From NCBI GenBank assembly GCA_025449115.1, contig JAHLKC010000192.1:1-55204 (forward strand): a DNA stretch of 55,204 bases, read 5' to 3'. Shown here piece by piece: positions 7,476 to 17,700 of this stretch (position 1 is the stretch's first letter; each line of letters starts with the position of its first letter). A program made the translations under genes and the position numbers. The DNA comes from Chytridium lagenaria. Lineage: Eukaryota > Chytridiomycota > Chytridiomycetes > Chytridiales > Chytridiaceae. The notes under the pieces were generated by a model, which worked only from the letters and a program-made list of their open reading frames with translations, made no database searches and was not told the origin of the DNA.

Positions 7476-9900
7476 ATGGCTTTATACGACAAGAACCACA
7501 ATGTAAGCTTTTGAAAGTCAAACTGGTCAGTTCTAACTTTAAATCAGCTCGTTCTTAAAAAGAATCAATGTCGAAGATCACTGAGCTCGCTGCCATGGGT
7601 GGTCTTATTGCTAACACAACTTCCTCAAAAGACATCTTGAGTGTTTATATGCCTAGGATACGGGAATTGTCAGATGGTACTTAACTTCCTTGACGCTAGA
7701 TTAATTCCTTTAGATCTTGACCGTGATATTGAGGAGGGGTGTGGCGGCGACGCCGCGCAGCATTCGTCTCGCAGATGCGATATCAAAAGTCTTTGACGAT
7801 CAACTCAGCAAGATCGAGAAGGCACGCGAGGCTGTGGAGGGAAAGGGTAAACTTGTCAACGTTGTCAACATGTTTGGTTTGAGGTAAGTTTACGAAACGA
7901 CGACAGTATACTAACTATTGTTTTAGTCTCATCGACAAGGACGTCCAATCTGCATTCCTTCACGATCCGTCAAAAAAGACCCTGTTGGATGATATCATCA
8001 AGAAGATTGGGGTTCGAAGATGGACAGTATAACTTCAGCCTGGAAGGGTCTGATTACTGCAATGGGCCACTGTCATATTCGGGAGCGTCTTACGGCAGAA
8101 ATTAAGTTAGAGCAAGGTTCACCAGAGGTCGTGACGGTTGATAATGATTTGGCGAAGTACGAACCTTATTTGAAGTTATTGTCTGCTCATTATACGAAGG
8201 TAAGGAGGTCGTTTAGCTAATTTTGCATCTCATGTATTTGAAAGGCTGCGTTTAAGGCGAAAAATCCGGACGCGATGAAATTCTCCGAGGTGGTTGTGCC
8301 CGATGCGCTAGTTTCAGTTGGCACCAAGTTCGCAACCAACTTGATGGCCTTTAATTTGGAATGGTTTCGGCAGCTTACCCTTCCTCTTGACGCCTCCGTT
8401 ATTCTCGAGGCTTTTCAACAAATTGCCCAAAATGATTGCGAAACCCAATGGAACTTTTTCGATGACAATGACGTTGAGTCGAAGAAATCGGATGACGATA
8501 CATATGCGACTCGTCGTGATGAAAGGTGGCGGGAACGTTTGAAGGAAGAGAAGGTTCTGTTGGATGAAGTGCGCGAAAGGCGCATTACACACCATAAACC
8601 AACCCTTACCCTCATTGATTTTTGGGATATGTGGAAAAGTTTCGGAACGGGTTTGAAGTCGACGACAGTCATTACGGCAAAGATGATGAGCGATTGGGTG
8701 ACAAGCCAGCTCTTTTAATCGAGCTTTTTAAGCGTTACTATCGTAAGCCCTAACTTCGCCTCATCAACTAATTTTTTTTAGTTCTGCGCAAGCGTAAAGA
8801 CTATCTCCAGATTGATAGAAGTTCAACAGAGAGAGAGGAAGAAGCTTAACGCCCAGGCAGATATCTCTTCAGCGAAGCCATGGAGGAAACGGGCAAGTAC
8901 CGGGCAAGTCAACAGCGCCCGACTCGGCCAAAACCGACAAACCGTCACCGGCCAAGGAAACGGGCAAGTCCCGGGCAAGTCAACAGCGCGCGACTCGGCC
9001 AAAACCGACAAACCGTCACCGGCCAAGGAAACGGGCAAGTTACCGGGCAAGTCAACAGCGCGCGACTCGGCCAAGACCGATAAACTGTCACCGGCCAAGG
9101 AAACGGGCAAGTCCCCGGGCAAGTCGGCCAAGGAAACGGGCAAGTTTAAGATTCACAACCCGGGCAGTGCAAAACCCAACGTAATCAAGTATTCCAAAGC
9201 ATCGTCTGAAGATGGATCTTCTCGAATCAGGCTTTTGGCTTTTAACCCGTCCAGAATAGGAAATATTCCTGGGGGAGCGATTCTCAGGCTGCTCGAAAAA
9301 GGGGGCGACTGGTTGAAGCTTCTTCTGACGGGGAAGATTCTTCTGACGGGGAAGCTTCTTCTGACGGGGAAGATTCTTCTGACGGGGAAGATTCTTCTGA
9401 CAGGGACAGCGGCACGGGTCATAAAAGTACTTCGACGGAAGATTCCGAAGAAGATACACCAGATGAACGAGCTGCAAGGAACCCTGAAACGGAAGAAGAT
9501 ACGGGGAGGACTTCAAAAACACCTCGGGGGACACCAAAAGGGAAGAGGCGGGAGGACTTCCGAAGGAGCCGAAGGGGACACTGAAATGGAAGATGCGGGG
9601 AGTACTTCCAAAGGAGCCGAGGGGGACACTGAAATGGAAGAGGCGGGGAGACTTCCAAAGTAGCCGAGAGGGAACTGAAATGGAAGAGGCGGGAGGACTC
9701 CAAACTAGTCGAGGGGGACACTGAAATGGAAGAGGTGGGGAGGACTTCCAAAGTAGACGAGGGGGACTTAGAAATGGAAGAGGTGGGAGGACTTCCAAAG
9801 TAGCTGAGGGGGACACTGAAGGTGGGGTGGGAAAAGCAGCGAGCAGCTGAGGCGCCGAGGACACTGAAGGTGGGGTTGCGGAAAAAGAAGCGAGCAGCTG
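7476..9900 (+). CDS. Unrecognised protein with basic and acidic C-terminal repeats
   Basis: The proposed start, ATG at 7476, encodes MALYDKNHN before a donor at 7503. Further exons lie at about 7555-7677, 7717-7884, 7928-8201, 8246-8742 and from about 8780 onward, separated by short GT-AG introns (for example 7885-7927, 8202-8245, 8743-8779). Coding blocks include MSKITELAAMGG, RLADAISKVFDDQLSK, SAWKGLITAMGHCHIRERL, EVVVPDALVSVGTKFATN and GDKPALLIELFKRYY. The C-terminal part has three 24-residue (72-bp) Lys/Pro/Thr/Ala repeats containing KTDKPSPAKETGK (about 8890-9140). Next come SSDGED acidic repeats (about 9325-9405) and a ~45-bp repeated tail to about 9900. Frame changes are needed near 7580, 8013, 8715 and 9240 and in the tail, probably sequence errors. 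The tail composition suggests an intrinsically disordered, perhaps nuclear, protein. No domain is recognised, and nothing marks it as a transposase. Confidence 0.5.
8885..9145 (+). repeat. 72-bp tandem repeat within gene 7476
   Basis: About three and a half copies of a 72-bp unit containing GGGCAAGTCAACAGCGC, GACTCGGCCAAAACCGAC and CACCGGCCAAGGAAACG. The unit keeps the reading frame and encodes a 24-residue basic repeat, so it is part of the gene and not inserted DNA. Confidence 0.85.
9325..9405 (+). repeat. Acidic SSDGE(D/A) codon repeat
   Basis: Five in-frame copies of an 18-bp unit (GATTCTTCTGACGGGGAA type) encode Ser-Ser-Asp-Gly-Glu-Asp. The alternative frame (LLLTGKI) is a shadow. Downstream, a ~45-bp unit (GGGGACACTGAAATGGAAGA and following) repeats degenerately to about 9900. 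Confidence 0.8.
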
Positions 9901-9990
9901 AGGGGACTCTAGGGTTAGGCTCTAACGGAAGCTGCTGGGGGGTTAACAGAGGCTGCGGGTTAAGGGAGGTTACATAGACGGAGTTTAGAA

Positions 9991-10015
9991 CTACCGAACA
10001 GGGTGTGTTTGGCAG
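9991..10015. promoter_or_regulatory. 25-bp inverted repeat, copy 10
   Basis: CTACCGAAC-AGGGTGT-GTTTGGCAG. It is the only copy I found outside the upstream array, and it lies just past the end of gene 7476, so copies flank the gene on both sides. It could be a terminator-side element or the start of another, lost module. Confidence 0.7.
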
Positions 10016-10262
10016 AAAAATTGTTTAATAGGCAATAAAAATTGTATCTCAATTCCTCACCTGCCCTTTCCTCAGATTCCTCGCCTGCACTTTTCTCTGC
10101 AACGCTGAACCTTAGTTGTTGTAGAATCACCATCTTCTGCAAAGTCATGGAAATAAAAGCACAAAGAGCGTGACGATAAATGTATCTGTTGCCGTGAAAA
10201 ATTAGCATAAACTTGACCAAGAACACAAAAAAGCCTTAACGTATATACGATGGCACGCCCAT

Positions 10263-10478
10263 CTTCTCCATCCTGTTGGATTTATTGCTTCAGTAGGGGT
10301 TCAAACCCTCTCTCGGCATTATACGTTTATGAAAAATGTTGACAGATATATTAGTGACCTCAAAAAAGCATTTATAGAGAAATATAGTTTAATGAATGAA
10401 GATGATATAATTTATGTTAAAAATTTGTGTAACTCTATAAAACAATAGCATAACCCTCCAACCATAATGCCCGTATAA
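10263..10478. repeat. Dispersed ~215-bp element, copy 2
   Basis: Second copy of the element at 2427-2643, same orientation, with the hairpin core GGGGTTCAAACCCT near 10295 and the shared ends CTTCTCCATCCTG and AATGCCCGTATA. It has several small insertions and deletions relative to copy 1. Confidence 0.8.
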
Positions 10479-10479
10479 C

Positions 10480-12630
10480 TTTTGGACTAGGTTTTTGTAG
10501 TAAATATAAATTGTTCAAAGGTAATTTGAAAAGATATGGTTAAGTTGTTATTTAACGACCAAGTCCAGGGAAGAAAGCATGTCTCTTTAACCCTTTTGAT
10601 GCTATTGTTGCCATGAAGTTTCAATTCCTGATTTCCTTTTGCCTTGTTTTTCAGAACTAAACATAGAGACATATTATTGAAGAAAGTCAAAACCCCCGTC
10701 TATGCCAATTACATTTGGATGAAGATTACCAGAAGCTACATGTCTCCATAACAGGCTCGGAAACACTCTGGGAGGCTCCAAATGTCGGATGAGGCATTAC
10801 TAAAGGCTATTCAAACAGTGGGACGTGACTTTATGGAGAATAACCGGTTCTAAGGACACTATAGACTTGGATCACACTAACAGCACTCATTGCAGATGTA
10901 TTGAGGCTCTGTAAGATATTTTGCTTTATTTTAATTTGCCATTCCCTGCGGATCTTCAGGTTTGCGTTTGATACTCTGCAGATGCTCAAGTTGAGGTGGT
11001 CAAAACCCAATCTCTGTGAATTTTCATAAGTAAGTAACACTAAGGGTTAGATATCCTGCGAATTCTCGGGTTCGGGTGATCTAATCTCATTGAAACACTG
11101 TACTTTAACGCTATTGTTAGCTCCATTAAAAACCCGTAACCCAGGGGCGGGCCCAACGTTTATCTAATAGTAATTTGGATACTCTATCCGATGTACCTTC
11201 TTTAAATAGGGATGTTTATAAGTACAAAATTTTACAGTCCTAAGCGTAGGACCCAACATGCACCAGCGCATGCGCACCCTCAGATTTCCTAGTACGTTCC
11301 GCTCTGGCCTCCTCCCCCAAGACCCCAATCTTCCCCTTCTGTCCAACAAGCTGTTCTTGAGCAGGCAGAATAACGGCATGCTTCTTTGGCCCCAAATGGG
11401 AATGGACAAAGAAGCGGTTGATCATTTTGGTTAGATCATTTTCAAAAATGGTTGATCTTTTGGGTGTAATCATATTCAAAAACACATCCCAATATTTTCC
11501 CCCTCCCTATAGTATGCCACATATAGCTCTCAAGGATACCAAGTTTGAATTCCAGTTCCTCTGCCAAAAATTTAAATAGTGAAAAAAAAAAGTAATACAT
11601 ATATATATATATATAAAAATCACAGAAATCAACCAAAAATAACGAAACTCCCTCAGGACCATCAGAAACCCCTCATAAAAAACCAAAATAAAATATGATC
11701 AACATAAAACCAAGTCTAAATTAAGATTTAATTTGAGCCATATTAATAGAACGAGAAAATCCAAAAATGCGTGAAAATCCGGAACCGATAAAATTAAAAA
11801 GCTCCACCGCATGACCTCATAAACACTGTCAACTCCCTGATATAAATTGAGATAAACAACACTCAAACTACATTTGTTGCACTATTATCAACTCCAGAAT
11901 ATGAAAAGAGTATGACAGGTCCAAGGTAAACAAATGCTTTGCATTGTGACCGTCAACTACATTATATACGCATTCAAACTAATTCATCTCAACAAACATG
12001 AACAGGTAGAGGGATATAGTACGGGACATTGTTCTATTTCCAGAGGTTAACAATATATCCAAGCTGATGCGCGTAAATTGGATTATGGCAGCATCACTTT
12101 GTAACTTGTTTTGTGGGGCATTTGATTCAACAAAATTCAGATTTGATAATGCTGTTGCCACGTGAATGGGACTTCAAAGAATTTGTTGGCGGCGCCAGTT
12201 AATCAGAAGGGGAATATTTCTGGATCAAGAAGTGATGCGGATATTTATACATTGGATCAATATACAACTATTTCATATTGAGTTCTCTTCTTTCTGTCTA
12301 CATCGTCTTTATTATCAGTAGTTTATATCGTGTTTCTTTTTTCATAACAGGCTTACTTCTAAAAAAGCATTTAATGATGCATGTGGCTGTGTCTTTTCCC
12401 AAATGTTGGATGAAGCAGTACCAAACGGAACAATCCCCTCTGACCCATCCAATCTTACCCCGTCAGAGTTGATTCGAGATTAGGCGCCGTGAAAGACTTT
12501 CCATCTTCGTATTGGTGCTGACAGGTAATCTTCTTTATCAAAATCAAACTTCTTTTGTTTTGCGTTGCCAATGAAAGCTTATGTTCTTTAGGTTTGGAAA
12601 ACGAATGGCCACTTTAAATTAATCAAAATC
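10480..12630. other. Gene-poor stretch
   Basis: No supported gene. Open frames are short and low-complexity. An (AT)n microsatellite is at about 11598-11615. Confidence 0.5.
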
Positions 12631-12642
12631 ATTGATTAAAAC

Positions 12643-13418
12643 ATGACTGCTGATGTAAGCATCTTCATCTCAACTTCCTTTCGATCAACGCTAATCCCAT
12701 TCAGGGTTTTGGCGACTCTACCCAACGCGACTACATTAAAACCAAATAACTGGAAGGTACCCTCGGTCCACTCATTAAAACGTACTGACGGCGTCCCAGC
12801 CACAACACAGCGAACTCTTACTATAGTATTTTTGTTCACAACATGCTTGGTTTCAAACAAGAACAGCGGTATAAGTGCACTCGCGGCTGTTTTCGTTTGA
12901 GAGGATGGTGTTGACGTGGATATTTTACCCCACGTTCATGTGTGCTTGGTTCGTTATCATGTTTATGATAATTATAACATATTACGTTCTCTCTCTCGTT
13001 GATAATTCATTCTCACAGATGGGAGGGAAAGTGTGGATGTTAATAATGGGTTCTGGTTTACAAATTCGTTAGGGTTACCGTGTGGAGCTGCCGCGATTGC
13101 GCCAAATAATATCATTGTGTTTGTAATTGGCGGGAGGACGGCGTCGACAACGACCATTGCGTTGCCAACGACCACGACCACCGTTGCTGCAGCTGTCACT
13201 ACCTTGACATCAAGTCACGATAAAGTCACGATAAAACTTCGCCAACGTCTTCTTTCACAGCTACGACGACTGATGCAGCGACAATGTCGGTGACGATTTC
13301 TGTCACGGCTACTAGGAGAGAGACTGGGACGACAACTTCTCTCGCGGCAACAACATCTACATTTGCTTTGACTAGTCTGAGTTCGAGTGCGGTCATGACC
13401 TCAACAACCTCACCTTAA
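12643..13418 (+). CDS. Possible kelch-like, Thr-rich surface protein (degenerate)
   Basis: The proposed start ATG at 12643 (MTAD) is followed by an intron to about 12704. Coding-like blocks follow: FGDSTQRDYIKTK, then DGVDVDILPHVHVCLV near 12905-12955. After an intron ending at about 13019 comes ESVDVNNGFWFTNSLGLPCG, followed by AAAIAPNNIIVFVIGG. The last block resembles a kelch strand with its terminal GG. The C-terminal part (about 13140-13418) is almost all Thr/Ser/Ala/Val (TTTTTVAAAVTTL, TATRRETGTTTSLAATT) and ends in TSTTSP*, as in glycosylated surface stalks. At least three frame changes are needed. The kelch assignment rests on one motif and is weak. The Thr-rich tail is clear. Confidence 0.3.
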
Positions 13419-13850
13419 ACCCTTCCATTTCCTCTAACATTACCACTATAACCATGTCCACCACTTCTAACTCCTATCATCTTACGCCACATCCCAACAG
13501 CTGTTTCATCAACCTCATCCACTTGGGTTGGATGATGATTCAACAAAGCAATAAAAGGAAATGAGTCAAGTTATTAGGTCCACTTACTCCATTCACATCT
13601 TCGGTCATCCGTAGGATTCTTCTTGCTCGATGGACCTTTGACAAAGATGATTCATTACTAATCATGTTGGATACAGCTTTACTGTAGTTGTATGTAGATT
13701 TGTGTGTAGGATTGCCAGAAGAACCACGATGCAGGACTGTGGAAGGGGGATATAAATGTGGAATGCTTACCTACTCAACTTCTTTCCCCGTTATGTTTGT
13801 TGATCATAGTTAGGGACGTATTCATGAGTATATCGTAATTTCGCTTTTAT
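13419..13850. other. Intergenic; nothing supported
   Basis: No coding frame or repeat recognised. Confidence 0.5.
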
Positions 13851-13855
13851 TTCTT

Positions 13856-14221
13856 TTACATCAACGATGTGATGCGGAATAGTGAGATGGAGATATGGAG
13901 AGGAAAGTGAATGACAGTTTGATGGGATGTACAGAGATAGGGTGGAAGGACTATTTGTGAAGTTGAAAAGTAAACGGCTGTATCCATGGTATGGACCGAT
14001 AGGATGAAAGATGATCTGAGGAGTGAGTGTGGAAGGTTGATGGATAAGAAATGCAAGGGTTGAATGAAGGAAATAGTGTATATTCGGAATGACAGGTGGC
14101 CGGTACCGCCCACAGCACGGCCGAGGATCTCTCCTCGGACAATACGGATCGGAAGGCCGTTATATAATTCCAACCCTCTTTGCTCACGGGAACGAATCAA
14201 CGGCGATAGAAGCGCCATCAA
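13856..14221 (-). CDS. Hypothetical small protein
   Basis: A 121-codon open frame starts MMALLSPLIRSREQRGLELY. The first ~38 residues look protein-like (SREQRGLELYNGLPIRIVRG), and a TATAAATAG box lies 67 bp upstream on the same strand. After about residue 38 (RAVGG) the composition becomes Ser/His/Phe-rich and may be intron or non-coding read-through. No family is recognised. It may be a first exon. Confidence 0.3.
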   Translation of the reverse strand: MMALLSPLIRSREQRGLELYNGLPIRIVRGEILGRAVGGTGHLSFRIYTISFIQPLHFLSINLPHSLLRSSFILSVHTMDTAVYFSTSQIVLPPYLCTSHQTVIHFPLHISISLFRITSLM

Positions 14222-14287
14222 CTAACAAATGGAGCAGTGTCACGTCAGTGACGATTAAGATGGTTTGAAAGAAAAGGGGAAAGTGGC

Positions 14288-14296
14288 CTATTTATA
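14288..14296 (-). promoter_or_regulatory. TATA box upstream of the 14221 open frame
   Basis: TATAAATAG on the minus strand in the context CCCTATAAATAGGCC, 67 bp before the ATG at 14221. Confidence 0.4.
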
Positions 14297-14785
14297 GGGA
14301 AAAAAAGGCGAGTGAGGTGGATCACATGATCGGAGACTTGTTTCGTTTCTTGACTGCTTTGGAAGAGCGACACTGCCTCGTTAGAGCGGCAGCGTATGGT
14401 GTAAAAGGGCTTTATTATTGCCGTGCTTCAAAAACAAGTCCATCAACAGCGTAAAGTGAAATTGATCCTTTTTCTAAATTACCCCCTCCGCCAACGTTGA
14501 TCAACTAAAAACAAAAGAGGAGCCATGCTGATATTATAAATATTTTATGAGAAAAGTGTATAATGTCCAATACATATGCAGTAAACTCAACAAGTACACC
14601 ATGAAAAAAGGTATGAGGAAAATGAAAAGTATTAAAAGGCTCACAACCAATTCCCAAAGGTTTCCAATAAAAGACCAAAAAAGGGGGAAAAAAGAAACTG
14701 CCACCGCATCACGAAAAGGAAAAGAACAACATCGCAGAAACCCGACTAGTGAAACGAATAAAAAAATAAAAGTGCGAACTATTTT

Positions 14786-17700
14786 TTAAAGCACCCGTCC
14801 CTTCACATTCTCCTCATGCTCCTCCGCCACAGCCTTAATGCTCAGCGCATTCTTCACCCCCGTAGCATCCACCAACCGTTTAAAATGCCCATCCTCCATC
14901 CTCAACAATCCGCCGGCATACCAACCTCCACCACCCGTCCCGCATCCAACACCACAACCCGATCAAACCCAGCCACAGTATTCAACCGATGCGCAATACT
15001 AATGACCGTGGCGTGACTGAAATGCGTGACAATACTTTGCTGAATCAACGCATCAGCGGCAGCATCTACAGAGGAGGAAGCTTCATCCATGACAAGGATT
15101 CGGGGTTGAGCAATGAGAGCACGAGAGAGGATAAGAAGTTGTCGTTGTCCAACTGAAAAATTGGTACCGTTTTCTTCCACCACCGCATCGAGTTTCCCGT
15201 CACGTGATGCAACGTCTGCTTTCAATCCAACCATGGTCAAGGCATCCCAGATCTCAGCGTCAGTATGAACAAGGTTGGATCAATGTTGGTGCGAACGGTT
15301 CCTGTGAAGAGAACAGGTTCTTGAGGGATGATTTGAAGACGTTGACGAAGCGTTTTAAGACCAAGGGTGGTGATATCGGTGCCATCAATGGCAATAGATC
15401 CGGTATGTGGTTCAACGATACGGAAAAGAGCAGTCAAGAAGGTTGATTTTCCGGATCCCGTGCGTCCAACGATACCAATTTTTTCACCGGGAGCGATATC
15501 GAGGTTAACGTTTTTAAGAACAGGGTCAGCGTTGGAGGCGTACTTGACGGAAAGGTTGGTGACGGTGATGGCGCCCCCGTTTGGCCAAGACTCGGTGGAT
15601 GGGTCGGATGGGAGTTCGCGAGGCGCTTCCTGGGGGAGGTTTGAGGCTATTCGCGGACACGTTCGACGCAACCATTTCAGCTTCGAGGAGGGCGGTGAAC
15701 ATGACAAAGTAGGAGAGTTGGCCTGTGAGGGAGGTAGCGGTTGAGATGGCGAGACCAAGAAGGGAGGCGGCAAACGCGGTGGTGAGGACGCCAAAGAGGG
15801 AGACGAAGAGGATGAGGAGGGAGGAGATGAATTGGACGCGGATGTTGAGCCAGATACGGATGGTGAGTTGGGCCATGTTGGGGCCGTTGGAGCGGTCGAG
15901 GAGGTGTGGAGGGTAGAGGACATGCGTTGTTCGGCCTAAAGGAGAAGTTAGGTTAACTATACAAAAATAATATAGCAAGAGCAAAACGATTGCCAAAGCC
16001 AAAAACGAAACCAAACCAAACGTAAAAGAGATTGCACGAAGATTCAAAAGACCCAAAAAGATAAAATCCGAAAACAAACCTTAAAAGCTCTCAAACTGGC
16101 AACCCCATCTAAACATTCCGAGATATGAGCGTTAAGCGGCGACTTTTCAATCGCCGCAATCCTCTTAATCTCTCTAGTCGAGCACCGATAAAGATTCAAA
16201 ATAAAGTAATACGCCACCATCAACGCCGCCACAAGTATCAACACATAAGGTGTAGTGTAAGCGAGGGTGATGATGTTACTGATCAGGAAGCAGAGACCGT
16301 AGAACTTTAAGTGGGTTAGTGGAAAAGTGTGGGGAGAGGGGTGGGACTTACAAAGTTCATGTAGACCATCCAAAGCATTTTATCGATTCCTTCAATGTCT
16401 TTGGACATGCGGTTGAGGATACGGCCGATGGGTTGGGAGTCGTAGAATGACATGGGGGCACGCATTAGACCTTCAAGCGCTTCTTCGTGGAGTTTCTTTC
16501 CGGCCACATATCCAGCAGAGATCAATGCGTAAGCAGTCACCACTACAAAAAAAAGGCCATTAGTAAGAATAAGAACCAAAAGAAAGGCGGAGAAGGAAAA
16601 GAAAAAAGAAAAAACCGGGAATCAGAGAAGAAAAAGAAAAAACAGGGAATCAGAGAAGAAAAAGAAAAAAGAGGGAATCAGGAAAGAAAAAAAGACGCAC
16701 TCATCATCACCACATTCACAACACCAAGCACGGCAAACCCATTAATATACCCTCCAACACTCAACCCAAAAGTCCCATCACTCCACCAAGCCAACCACAA
16801 ATCCTTGACCGCATTCGACAAAGCAAACAACGACACCGACACTCCCACAAGAGCAATCATGGGCGCTCCACCGGCGCGGTTCCAGTAGTCTTTGACAATA
16901 GACCATTTGAGTCCACCGCGCTGACGATCCTCTTCGGCTATGAGGTTGGTGGAGGTGGTGGAGGTGGGGAGCTCGGAGGGTTTGCGGGAGGCTTTGCGGA
17001 GGGGGATGGTGTCGGCGGAGATGGTGGAAAGATCGACCGAGGAGGAGTCTGAGTCGGTGGAGTTGGTGGAAGCCTGAGATAGATAAAATGAGTAAGGATA
17101 TATGAACGACGAATGGAATTAATAAACAGAGGATGGAAAGGTCATGAGAGGGAGGAAAGCAGTAGGGAGAATAAAACCCAAACAAAAAAAAGTGGTGAGA
17201 CGGGGAAAACAGCACGGAGAAAATAACCAAAGACAAAACAAAAAAAGGAAAAAGAGTCGACGATATCTAGTTGGACTTACCAAATAATCTTTCATCATCT
17301 TCCTCAACCCTTCCTCATCCTTCCGTCCCATCAATTCCCCAAAAGTCCCTTCCTCCACAACCCGTCCATCATTCATCACCACAATCCAATCACACTGATC
17401 CAACACATGCATCTGATGCGTCACCAACACCCTCGTAGTCCCCTCCATCACCCCTCTCACACAATCCGCAAACACCTTCCGTCCCACCTCCGCATCAAGC
17501 GCAGCAAGTGGATCATCCAACAAATACACATCCGCCTGATCATACACAGCTCGAGCAAGTGCCACACGAGCCCTTTGACCACCCGATAGAATGATACCCT
17601 TTTCACCGATTTGCGTGGCAAGACCGTGGGGGAGGGTTTGGAGGTCTTTGGAGAGATGCGTTGCTGAGAGGGTGGAGGTGAGGAGGGTGGAGTGGTTGGG

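Noticed and set aside
9088..9864. 258-codon minus-strand open frame (Ser/Pro/Leu-rich)
   Set aside because: Mirror of the repetitive tail of gene 7476. Its composition follows from the repeats, and the plus-strand frames carry the KPSPAK and SSDGED patterns.
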